A stretch of 15,398 nucleotides of DNA from Candidatus Abyssobacteria bacterium SURF_5 (lineage in GTDB: Bacteria > Abyssobacteria > SURF-5): positions 1-15,398 of the forward strand of contig QZKU01000050.1 in NCBI GenBank assembly GCA_003598085.1, in the 5' to 3' direction. Below are positions 1 to 5,891 of this stretch, piece after piece. Every line of letters begins with the position of its first letter. The first letter of the stretch is position 1. Below the pieces are notes generated by a model. That model had not been told where the DNA came from. It worked only from the letters and a program-made list of their open reading frames with translations, and ran no database searches. The translations under genes and the position numbers were made by a program.

Positions 1-2
1 GC

Positions 3-92
3 TATGAGAAACGAGCTGATAGCTACGAAGGCCTACTGGAGATCGCATGCGCCCTAATAACCTTTCGACAATGCATTATTATTTACGGATAA
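3..92 (+). CDS. IS5-type transposase, C-terminal end (partial, runs off left edge)
   Basis: Frame 3 is open from the left edge to a TAA at 90-92 and encodes 29 residues beginning YEKRADSYEGLLEIACALI and ending in ITFRQ plus a short hydrophobic tail. The pattern Y-E-K-R-A-(D/E)-x-Y-x-x-(L/M)-L-x-x-A-x-A-(L/M)-I-x-F-R is the usual C-terminal helix of IS5-family DDE transposases; this is recognised from memory of the family, not from a search. The catalytic part lies outside the window, so I cannot say whether the element is intact. No terminal inverted repeat or target duplication could be identified downstream. Confidence 0.72.
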   Translation, partial: YEKRADSYEGLLEIACALITFRQCIIIYG

Positions 93-342
93 ATTCTTAA
101 TCTCCTTGCCTTTCTGCAGGCAAATGCTTGTGCGGCCGGGCCCTCTCAGAAAACGCGTGGCAATCATGATCGGGCGAAAATACTCCTGCCTCGAAAAACG
201 AGTTATCCGGCAAGTTAATGCGTCTCTAAATCCGATTCTAATTCATAAAGATTTTGATAACAATGATTTACACCCTTTAATGACGCTTTCCACCGCGCAA
301 ACCTCTTATGTCCGCCGATCACTCCTACCGTTAATTTTTTTC
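93..342. other. AT-rich intergenic stretch without a convincing gene
   Basis: This roughly 250-base region is more AT-rich than the genes to its right. An 84-codon frame (106-360, TTG start) is open but has no ribosome binding site and no recognisable motif, so I treat it as chance. A weak hairpin (TGCCT 107-111 with AGGCA 118-122) lies shortly after the transposase stop and could belong to the end of the insertion element. Nothing else is supported. Confidence 0.5.
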
Positions 343-371
343 TTGATGAATCATATATGACGTGATAAAAT
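343..371 (+). promoter_or_regulatory. candidate sigma-70 promoter
   Basis: TTGATG (343-348) and TAAAAT (366-371) are separated by exactly 17 bp and resemble -35 and -10 boxes. An AT-rich tract containing TTAATTTTTTT (331-341) lies just upstream, where an UP element would be. Transcription would start near 378, about 30 nt before the ribosome binding site at 409-414. It is the best promoter candidate I found and would serve the mini-ORF and the gene at 538. Confidence 0.45.
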
Positions 372-418
372 CCCTTCACCTCTGAAAAATGCGCGGGAAA
401 TCAACTTTAGGAGGATCC

Positions 419-454
419 ATGAAAATCCCTGCCCTGATCTTACGTGATCCATAG
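419..454 (+). CDS. 11-codon mini-ORF with strong ribosome binding site (leader peptide or gene stub)
   Basis: A perfect AGGAGG (409-414) with a 4-nt spacer precedes ATG 419. The frame encodes MKIPALILRDP and stops at TAG 452-454. The start looks like the first residues of a signal peptide (M-K followed by hydrophobic residues), as in the other genes here, so it may be the stub of a decayed exported-protein gene. Alternatively it is a short translated leader of the gene at 538, 83 nt downstream. A similar arrangement occurs at 2809-2832. No function can be assigned. Confidence 0.4.
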   Translation: MKIPALILRDP

Positions 455-524
455 CCCCTGCGATCCTTCTCAAGGCACAGGCGCCCTGAACCAGACGAAG
501 TGCATCGGTGATTTACTCAACCTC

Positions 525-530
525 AGGAGG
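525..530 (+). promoter_or_regulatory. ribosome binding site deciding the start of the gene at 538
   Basis: AGGAGG sits 7 nt before ATG 538. It shows that translation starts there and not at the upstream in-frame ATG 508, and it places the signal peptide directly at the N-terminus. Confidence 0.8.
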
Positions 531-537
531 CAAGTTT

Positions 538-1371
538 ATGAAAAAGGCTGCGGTCACATCTGTCGCATTGTTCTGTTTCCTGCTTGCCGCTTCGGCCCAT
601 GCTATCCCGATCAACATCACCAGTTCGGGCATGGAAGTGGTCGATCCGGCGTCATTCATCCTGCATAACGTTCTTGTTGGGCCCAAACTCTATCGGGTGG
701 ATTTCAGTTGGAATCCCTCCACGAATCTTTTCTATCCCACCGGCTATACCCTCGAGATACCGGCATTTAAGGCTTGGGAGTACTTTCCACTGCACGTCGG
801 CGACACCTGGACGTATCGGCGGCATGACGGCGGCATAGTAACCGTCACGATCGCAGGCATCGATAGCATCTGCGGCGTGCCCTGCATGAGGAGGGAATAC
901 TCGACCGGCACAAAAGAATGGTGGGTGAGCGACTCCACCGGCATCTGGCTGGCGAAAGTGCAGAATCCAGACAACTCTTACGTCCTCTTTTGCCCGCTGA
1001 AGTTATGTAACCCCTACACCTATGTCGGCTTTTCAAAGCTCACTCCGTATGAGGATGTTCCTATATATGATCCTTATGGGACCCTCGTCGGCACGATGAC
1101 CGGCTATTTCAGCTATACCGGCGTTGCAGTGGAGACAGTGGTCACTCCCGCCGGCACCTTCATGGATGCCCGGCGCTGCAACATGGCGCAGTCTTACACG
1201 AATCCATGGACCAGCAACATGACGACAGATGATATCTGGTTTTCGCCCGGCGTCGGAATTGTCAAAATCATGTCGAACGATGTCGCCTCGTCCGGCGGCA
1301 TCATGACCTACAGCTACAGCGAAGTCCTTCTTCTCGAAAGCGCGACCGTCGGCGGAGTTTCGTATCCATAA
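538..1371 (+). CDS. secreted protein of unknown function, paralogue 1
   Basis: This gene encodes 277 residues. It begins with a signal peptide (about residues 1-22: positive MKK, hydrophobic core, AHA cleavage site), so the mature protein should be exported. The mature part starts IPINITSSGMEV and contains a WEYFPLHVGDTWTYRRHDGG segment. It has two short Cys pairs (CGVPC and CPLKLC), a TPAGTF segment and a late SPGVGIVK. The FPL-x-VGD-TWTY opening with later TPAGTF and PGVGIVK is a recurrent pattern in exported hypothetical proteins of Gram-negative bacteria; I know of no proven function. It is clearly homologous to the gene at 1819, sharing Cys spacing and the C-terminal ESATVGGVSYP. It is probably an all-beta extracytoplasmic domain whose Cys pairs could form disulfides. 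It may be transcribed from the promoter candidate at 343-371. Confidence 0.85.
   Translation: MKKAAVTSVALFCFLLAASAHAIPINITSSGMEVVDPASFILHNVLVGPKLYRVDFSWNPSTNLFYPTGYTLEIPAFKAWEYFPLHVGDTWTYRRHDGGIVTVTIAGIDSICGVPCMRREYSTGTKEWWVSDSTGIWLAKVQNPDNSYVLFCPLKLCNPYTYVGFSKLTPYEDVPIYDPYGTLVGTMTGYFSYTGVAVETVVTPAGTFMDARRCNMAQSYTNPWTSNMTTDDIWFSPGVGIVKIMSNDVASSGGIMTYSYSEVLLLESATVGGVSYP
1331..1367 (+). repeat. 37-bp exact repeat, copy 1 (3' end of paralogue 1)
   Basis: The last 37 coding bases before the final codon position are identical to 2618-2654. They encode the ESATVGGVSYP tail. The flanking bases differ on both sides, and the rest of the two genes differs at many synonymous positions. Confidence 0.9.
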
Positions 1372-1373
1372 CT

Positions 1374-1637
1374 CACGGCGAGACAGAAAATCCATATGTC
1401 CATGTCATCATGCTCATGGAGGCTGGCGTAACAGTGACTACTCCGGATGGTGTTTTCAGCAACTGTCTCAAGATTATCGAATCCGACATTGAAGGTGATG
1501 AGGGAGAAGCGGAGATCATGATCTGGGCGCCGGATATCGGGGAGGTGAAGACCTGGGCCGCCGGTGTGGAAGATGCTGATGGAGAGATATCTTTAGGAAC
1601 AGGAATCGACCAGATAGTAAACCACGGTTCGTTTTAA
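1374..1637 (+). pseudogene. C-terminal fragment of a third member of the small secreted-protein family
   Basis: The frame encodes a segment with VTVTTPDGVFSNCLKI followed about 20 residues later by WAPDIGEVKTW. This matches the order VETVVTPAGTF then WFSPGVGIVKI in the gene at 538 and is the usual end of this family. There is no signal peptide, and the only nearby ATG (1410) has no ribosome binding site. The frame is already open upstream, across the stop of the preceding gene and out of phase with it. It therefore looks like the 3' remnant of a truncated gene, ending at TAA 1635-1637. A short, translated, free-standing protein cannot be excluded. Confidence 0.55.
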
Positions 1638-1744
1638 CGTGTTTTCGATGCTCAATCGGTGTTTCCGCAATGGCGTGAATGGATGATGGTGAGAGACATC
1701 GATGGTCCGGAGCAGGTTTGAAGGAGTTCGGCCCACCATGACCG

Positions 1745-1778
1745 CCGGCGTGCAGGGACGATGCGCCGGGAACCTGCA
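1745..1778 (+). promoter_or_regulatory. two overlapping GC-rich stems in the 5' leader of the gene at 1819
   Basis: CCGGCG (1745-1750) pairs perfectly with CGCCGG (1764-1769). The loop contains TGCAGG (1751-1756), which pairs perfectly with CCTGCA (1773-1778). The two 6-bp stems either exclude each other or form a pseudoknot-like fold, about 27 nt before the ribosome binding site AGGAG (1805-1809). The remainder of 1638-1818 shows nothing else I can support. Confidence 0.35.
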
Positions 1779-1818
1779 TGTTTTACTGGTAGCTTAGGGC
1801 GAAGAGGAGAAGAGACCC

Positions 1819-2658
1819 ATGAGAAGACTGTCCGTCATATTCCTGATTGTTCCGTGTTTTTTCTTTCTTTCTGTGGGTGAAAGCTTTTCTATTCCGCTCG
1901 ACATCACCAATTCGGGTATGGAGGTAACCGCGCCGAACGAATTCATCCTGCACAATGCGATCTCCGGCTCAAAAATGTACTACGGTGTCTTTCAGTGGAA
2001 TCCCTCAAGTAACGTGTTCGCGCCCACAGGCAGCGGAATGCAGTCGCCTGTTCTCAAGTTTTGGGAGTATTTTCCATTGCACCTCGGCGATACCTGGACC
2101 TACCGACGGCATGACGGCAGCGCGGATATCCGGACAGTGACCGCGGTGGAGGATGTCTGCGGTATGCCGTGCATGAAGCTGGAGGGCTCGAACGGGATAA
2201 ATCTCTGGTGGGCAAGCGATAGTTCCGGCATCTGGCTGGCGAAAGCCGAGATCGTCGGCTATCAGACTACCATATTTTGTCCGTTGAAGATATGTAATCC
2301 ATACACCTATTTAGGCTTTTCGAAGTTGACGCCGTTTGAGGACGTTCCGATTTATGACGGGGCCGGTATATTTATGGGCACCATGAGCGGCTATCATTGT
2401 TACAGTGGAAACAGCTTGGAGACGGTGGTCACGCCTGCGGGAGTCTTTCCCGACGCGGTTCGCACAAACTGGGTGTTTTCGTGGACAGACCCCTGGGGCA
2501 CCTGTGTTCGCACGCATGAGTTTTGGAGTGTTAAGGGCATCGGAACCGTGAAGCGTGTCACTGCCGAGTCTGATAGTTCCGGCGGCGCACTGATTCGTAC
2601 GCACAATGAAGTGGTGGTTCTCGAAAGCGCGACCGTCGGCGGAGTTTCGTATCCGTAA
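1819..2658 (+). CDS. secreted protein of unknown function, paralogue 2
   Basis: This gene encodes 279 residues. ATG 1819 follows AGGAG (1805-1809) with a 9-nt spacer. Residues 1 to about 24 form a signal peptide (MRRL, a phenylalanine-rich core, then ESFS before IPLDITNSGMEV). The protein aligns along its whole length with the gene at 538. Shared features are FILHN near the N-terminus, WEYFPLHLGDTWTYRRHDG, CGMPCM, SGIWLAKAE, FCPLKICNPYTYLGFSKLTP, a VVTPAGVF segment, a GIGTVK segment, and the identical C-terminal ESATVGGVSYP. The four cysteines in two short pairs are conserved between the copies, suggesting structural disulfides outside the cytoplasm. The conservation across many synonymous differences shows that both copies have been selected as proteins. 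Its function is unknown. Confidence 0.85.
   Translation: MRRLSVIFLIVPCFFFLSVGESFSIPLDITNSGMEVTAPNEFILHNAISGSKMYYGVFQWNPSSNVFAPTGSGMQSPVLKFWEYFPLHLGDTWTYRRHDGSADIRTVTAVEDVCGMPCMKLEGSNGINLWWASDSSGIWLAKAEIVGYQTTIFCPLKICNPYTYLGFSKLTPFEDVPIYDGAGIFMGTMSGYHCYSGNSLETVVTPAGVFPDAVRTNWVFSWTDPWGTCVRTHEFWSVKGIGTVKRVTAESDSSGGALIRTHNEVVVLESATVGGVSYP
2618..2654 (+). repeat. 37-bp exact repeat, copy 2 (3' end of paralogue 2)
   Basis: Identical to 1331-1367; see that entry. It spans the codons of the ESATVGGVSYP tail and stops one base before the third position of the last proline codon. Confidence 0.9.
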
Positions 2659-2741
2659 GGATCCATAGGGGCCGATCAGGGGAAGAGAAGAAATGACAAT
2701 TGAAGTTAGATGATCTCGTGGAGCAGAAGAACTCATATGTT

Positions 2742-2829
2742 ACAGGAATAGTTTTGCTTTATAGACGGCGGCATAGCAGAACTTTTCAGGAGATGGGAGA
2801 GAAAAACCATGAGATCAAGAAAGCTCTTA
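2742..2829 (+). repeat. duplicated 5' leader, copy A
   Basis: These 88 nt match 14921-15009 at about three quarters of positions by hand alignment. The core, TTTTGCTT then AGACGGCGGCATA (2752-2775), has only two mismatches in 24 nt. The similarity runs on through the GGGAG ribosome binding region, the ATG and the first seven codons (M-x-S-R-K-L-L). In copy B this leads into an intact LVIVD signal peptide; in copy A it stops after seven codons. The core could be a cis-regulatory RNA or promoter element, or just inherited leader sequence. Confidence 0.7.
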
Positions 2830-2832
2830 TAG
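2809..2832 (+). pseudogene. 7-codon stub of an LVIVD-type exported-protein gene
   Basis: GGGAG (2795-2799) and then ATG 2809 start a frame encoding MRSRKLL and ending at TAG 2830-2832. The intact gene at 14989 begins MTSRKLL and continues into a hydrophobic signal sequence, so this is best read as the 5' stub of a gene of that type, cut at codon 8. Alternatively it serves as a leader peptide for the terminator just after it. Confidence 0.45.
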
Positions 2833-2835
2833 CAT

Positions 2836-2865
2836 GCCCGAGGAGTAAGAGTCGGGCTCTCTTTT
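2836..2865 (+). terminator. probable intrinsic terminator or attenuator
   Basis: GCCCGA (2836-2841) pairs perfectly with TCGGGC (2852-2857) around a 10-nt loop and is followed by the pyrimidine-rich tract TCTCTTTT (2858-2865). It begins only 3 nt after the stop of the mini-ORF at 2809-2832 and lies about 100 nt before the S8 protease start. It could end upstream transcription or attenuate read-through into the protease gene. Confidence 0.6.
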
Positions 2866-2967
2866 ATCAATAAACATCAAGGAACAACTGTGTCCGTGAT
2901 TTGCGTGGATCAAAGTGATGCGCGCAAAGCTGCCGCAAACACGGTTGCTAAACAGGAGGGGGGACTT

Positions 2968-5721
2968 ATGAAGATAGTCCGCGTGGTTGAAGTTTTCCTC
3001 GTTTCTTTCATGTTATGTTTTCCCTTCTTCGTTCCAAAAGAAGCGGCGGCTGATGCCAACCAACCCCGCTACAAGGAAGCAGAGCTTCTTATCAAATTCA
3101 AACCGGGAGTTACAGCAGAGCAACTAGGCCAAATCCAGAGCGCCTTTGGACTGGAGACCCTGCGGCATTTTGAACTTATCGATGTGTATCACATGAAGAT
3201 AGATGGAAGAGGGCTGACGGTTGCAGACGCTGTGGAATCGCTCAAAGGGGTCCAGGAAGTCTTATTCGCGGAACCCAATTATATCGTTTCGATAGATACA
3301 GGCGTGATTCCCGATGATCCTGATTTCTATCGATTATGGGGATTGCGACGGATTGAGGCGCCTGAGGCATGGTATTTTGTCACCGGCAAGACCGACCTTG
3401 TTGTCGGGGTAATTGACACCGGCATTGACTACAACCACGAAGACCTTGTCCGGAACATGTGGATGAATCCCGGCGAGATGCCCGGCAATGGCATAGATGA
3501 CGACGGGAACGGGTACATTGATGATTTGTATGGCATCGATGCATGCAATGACGACACCGATCCGTATGATGACCATGGCCACGGCACTCATTGCGCAGGC
3601 ACCATCGCTGCTGTAGGAGATAACGGTATTGGACCGGTCGGCGTGTGCTGGAACATCAAGCTTATGGCCCTCAAGATGTTGGCCTCGAACGGGGAGGGGA
3701 GTAATGCCGATGCGATAGAATGCCTGGAATATGCGACCATGATGAAACGATTTTACGGTATCGATGTAAGGCTGACCAGCAATAGCTGGGGATGGACGGG
3801 ACCGCCCGATGAGGCTTTGAGGTATGCCATAGAAGCATCTGGAAACCAGGATATGTTGTTTATCGCCGCTGCCGGAAATGAAGGCGAGGACAACGACACG
3901 GAGCCGAGAAATTATCCCTCAAGTTATACTCAATACAATATTGTCGCCGTTGCCGCCACAACCCCTTCCGACGCGCTTTCCTCCTACTCGAATTATGGAG
4001 CATCGAGTGTCGATCTGGGCGCTCCGGGAGATGACATCTTCAGCACGCTCCCGGGGAATCAATATGGATATTCCTCAGGCACCTCGATGGCCACTCCTCA
4101 CGTCGCCGGAGCGGCGGCCCTTCTATGGGCATATTATCCGGACCTTCAGAACGCAGATATCAAGGACAGGCTGTTGCAGAACGTGGATCCGGTTCCGAGT
4201 CTGGAGGGTTTGCTCCTGACCGGCGGCAGGCTAAACATCGCAAAGGCGCTTCAACGGCCGCTCACTCAGATTACCCTGAAGAATCCTGTTAACGAGAGCA
4301 CATTACTTTCCTCTGTCCCCACCCTCCGGTGGAGTCCCGATGGAGGCACCAGCGATAATGTGTTCGCAGTGGAATTCAGTTTATCTCCCGGCTTCTCCAA
4401 GTATTGGTCGACTTACGAGAATCTGCACGAACGAATCGAAGAAACCGACTGGGTGATTCCCAAAGCGCTATGGGATGCCACTCCTGCCGAGGCGCCGGTT
4501 TACTGGAGGATCCGCGGGGCCGATGTACATGACTTGCCCGTGAATATCATAACGAGCGACCAACTATGGTCGGTGTACAAAGGATCGGGATGGGACCGGA
4601 CCTTTGGCGACGTCCATGATGAAGCTGGTTACAGCGTTGAGCAAACAGCGGACGGTGGGTATATTCTGGCGGGATTCACCAATTCCCTCACCGGAGGAGG
4701 CGGCTACGATATCTTGTTAATGAAAACGGATGCGAACGGAGAGGTCGCACCGGGGTGGCCCGATGGAGGAAGAAGATACGGCGGCTCGCTGGATGATTTC
4801 GCGTATTCCGTTCAGCAGACTGCTGACGGCGGTTATGTCATTGCTGGTGAAACACGCTATTCCGAGGAGAATAACGTCTCAAACGGACTGGTGATAAAGA
4901 CAGACTCGAACGGAGGGCTTGAATGGGAGAGCCAATTCGGCGATATCTCCTTCAGGGACTATTTCCGTTGCGTTAGCCAGACATCTGATGGAGGATACAT
5001 CCTTACCGGCCACACCAAGACGTTTGGCCAGGGACCGTCCGATGGTGATGTTTGGCTCGTCAAGCTTGATGCAAATGGTGATCGCTTATGGCAGACGAAT
5101 CTAGACTATGTGGGAGATGACTACGGGCAGAGCGTTCAGGAAACAACCGACGGCGGCTACATCATTGCCGGGTACAGAAAACCCCCGGGAGAGGATTATG
5201 ATGGTTTCGTCATGAAAACAAATGCCGGCGGTCAACCAGAGTGGGCATCTTATCCTGTATTTGGGGGAGAAGGCGACGATGCAATTCGCTGCATCACGCA
5301 AACAGCCGATGGGAAATACGTCTTTGTCGGACGCACACTGTCTTTTGGAGCTGGAAGTGGGGATGCATGGTTGGTCAAGCTTGATACGAATGGAAACAAG
5401 GAATGGCCTTCCGACAGACTCTTTGGCGGACCGGAGAATGACGGAGCTTGGAGTGTGCGACAAACAACGGACGGCGGATTTGTTCTTGCAGGCCACACCG
5501 ATTCCTACGGCATAACCGGTGACCGTGATGTCTGGTTAATCAAGACCGATCCTGCCGGAACCGAGCTATGGAATAAGCGTTTCGGAGGATCCTCTGCAGA
5601 TGAAGGCCTTTGCGTGCAGGAGACAACTGATGGAGCTTACATCATCAGCGGTTCGACCGCTTCTTTCAAAACATATGGCAGGAGTGACAGTGATGCATGG
5701 CTCATAAAGCTGGTTCCGTAA
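2968..5721 (+). CDS. secreted subtilisin-family (S8) serine protease with Ig-like module and seven-repeat C-terminal domain
   Basis: This gene encodes 917 residues. ATG 2968 has AGGAGG (2954-2959) upstream with an 8-nt spacer and opens a signal peptide (about 1-30, ending EAAADA), so I prefer it to the upstream GTG 2890. A fervidolysin-like propeptide follows (about 34-110: ELLIKFKPGV to FAEPNYIV). The S8 domain has the full triad: D150 in VIDTGID, H205 in HGTHCAG and S373 in GTSMATPHVAG, with oxyanion N304 in AAGNEG. A calcium-loop-like NGIDDDGNGYIDD lies between D and H, as in many fervidolysin-like enzymes. Residues 430-541 form an Ig/Fn3-like module also found at the end of the protein at 12446. 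Residues about 545-917 hold seven repeats of about 50 residues (S-V-x-Q-T-x-D-G-G-Y-x-x-A-G, then W-L-x-K-x-D), enough for a seven-bladed propeller. The protein likely autoprocesses and degrades or matures extracellular proteins; its substrate is unknown. Confidence 0.93.
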   Translation: MKIVRVVEVFLVSFMLCFPFFVPKEAAADANQPRYKEAELLIKFKPGVTAEQLGQIQSAFGLETLRHFELIDVYHMKIDGRGLTVADAVESLKGVQEVLFAEPNYIVSIDTGVIPDDPDFYRLWGLRRIEAPEAWYFVTGKTDLVVGVIDTGIDYNHEDLVRNMWMNPGEMPGNGIDDDGNGYIDDLYGIDACNDDTDPYDDHGHGTHCAGTIAAVGDNGIGPVGVCWNIKLMALKMLASNGEGSNADAIECLEYATMMKRFYGIDVRLTSNSWGWTGPPDEALRYAIEASGNQDMLFIAAAGNEGEDNDTEPRNYPSSYTQYNIVAVAATTPSDALSSYSNYGASSVDLGAPGDDIFSTLPGNQYGYSSGTSMATPHVAGAAALLWAYYPDLQNADIKDRLLQNVDPVPSLEGLLLTGGRLNIAKALQRPLTQITLKNPVNESTLLSSVPTLRWSPDGGTSDNVFAVEFSLSPGFSKYWSTYENLHERIEETDWVIPKALWDATPAEAPVYWRIRGADVHDLPVNIITSDQLWSVYKGSGWDRTFGDVHDEAGYSVEQTADGGYILAGFTNSLTGGGGYDILLMKTDANGEVAPGWPDGGRRYGGSLDDFAYSVQQTADGGYVIAGETRYSEENNVSNGLVIKTDSNGGLEWESQFGDISFRDYFRCVSQTSDGGYILTGHTKTFGQGPSDGDVWLVKLDANGDRLWQTNLDYVGDDYGQSVQETTDGGYIIAGYRKPPGEDYDGFVMKTNAGGQPEWASYPVFGGEGDDAIRCITQTADGKYVFVGRTLSFGAGSGDAWLVKLDTNGNKEWPSDRLFGGPENDGAWSVRQTTDGGFVLAGHTDSYGITGDRDVWLIKTDPAGTELWNKRFGGSSADEGLCVQETTDGAYIISGSTASFKTYGRSDSDAWLIKLVP

Positions 5722-5730
5722 TACAGATGA

Positions 5731-5772
5731 GTCCCGCAAAATCGTCAGGTGACGGAGTTCGGTTGTCCCGCA
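5731..5772. promoter_or_regulatory. inverted repeat flanked by direct repeats in the gap before the C25 gene
   Basis: CGTCA-GG-TGACG (5743-5754) is a perfect 5-bp inverted repeat. It is flanked by two copies of GTCCCGCA (5731-5738 and 5765-5772), and a third TCCCGCA lies at 5818-5824. This 170-nt gap also holds two AAAGGAGG motifs (5861-5868, 5877-5884). The repeats could be an operator, but they are short enough to be chance. Confidence 0.25.
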
Positions 5773-5878
5773 GGAATAACTTCTGATTTGTGAAAGTCAG
5801 TTTTGGCGAGAAATTATTCCCGCAGTGCACGGATGAAAAGACACTGTTTTCTACACACCAAAAGGAGGATATTCTGAA

Positions 5879-5884
5879 AGGAGG
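5879..5884 (+). promoter_or_regulatory. ribosome binding site deciding the start of the gene at 5892
   Basis: AGGAGG with a 7-nt spacer to ATG 5892. A second AGGAGG (5863-5868) lies 16 nt upstream; its only in-frame partner at good spacing would be CTG 5874. I choose ATG 5892 because a signal peptide begins there. Confidence 0.7.
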
Positions 5885-5891
5885 GATCGCT

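Noticed and set aside
106-360. 84-codon frame from TTG 106
   Set aside because: It has no ribosome binding site, no signal peptide or motif, and it overlaps the best promoter candidate.
826-838. 13-bp match to the leader core (GACGGCGGCATAG) inside the gene at 538
   Set aside because: It encodes conserved residues HDGGI of that protein, so the match is probably coincidence with a coding sequence.
2752-2775. Leader core considered as a cyclic-di-GMP riboswitch
   Set aside because: The conserved GGCAAACC and tetraloop-receptor elements of that class are absent, and too little sequence is conserved to assign a known riboswitch.
2890-2967. GTG 2890 as start of the S8 protease
   Set aside because: It would place 26 polar residues before a clear signal peptide and has no good ribosome binding site, whereas ATG 2968 has AGGAGG.
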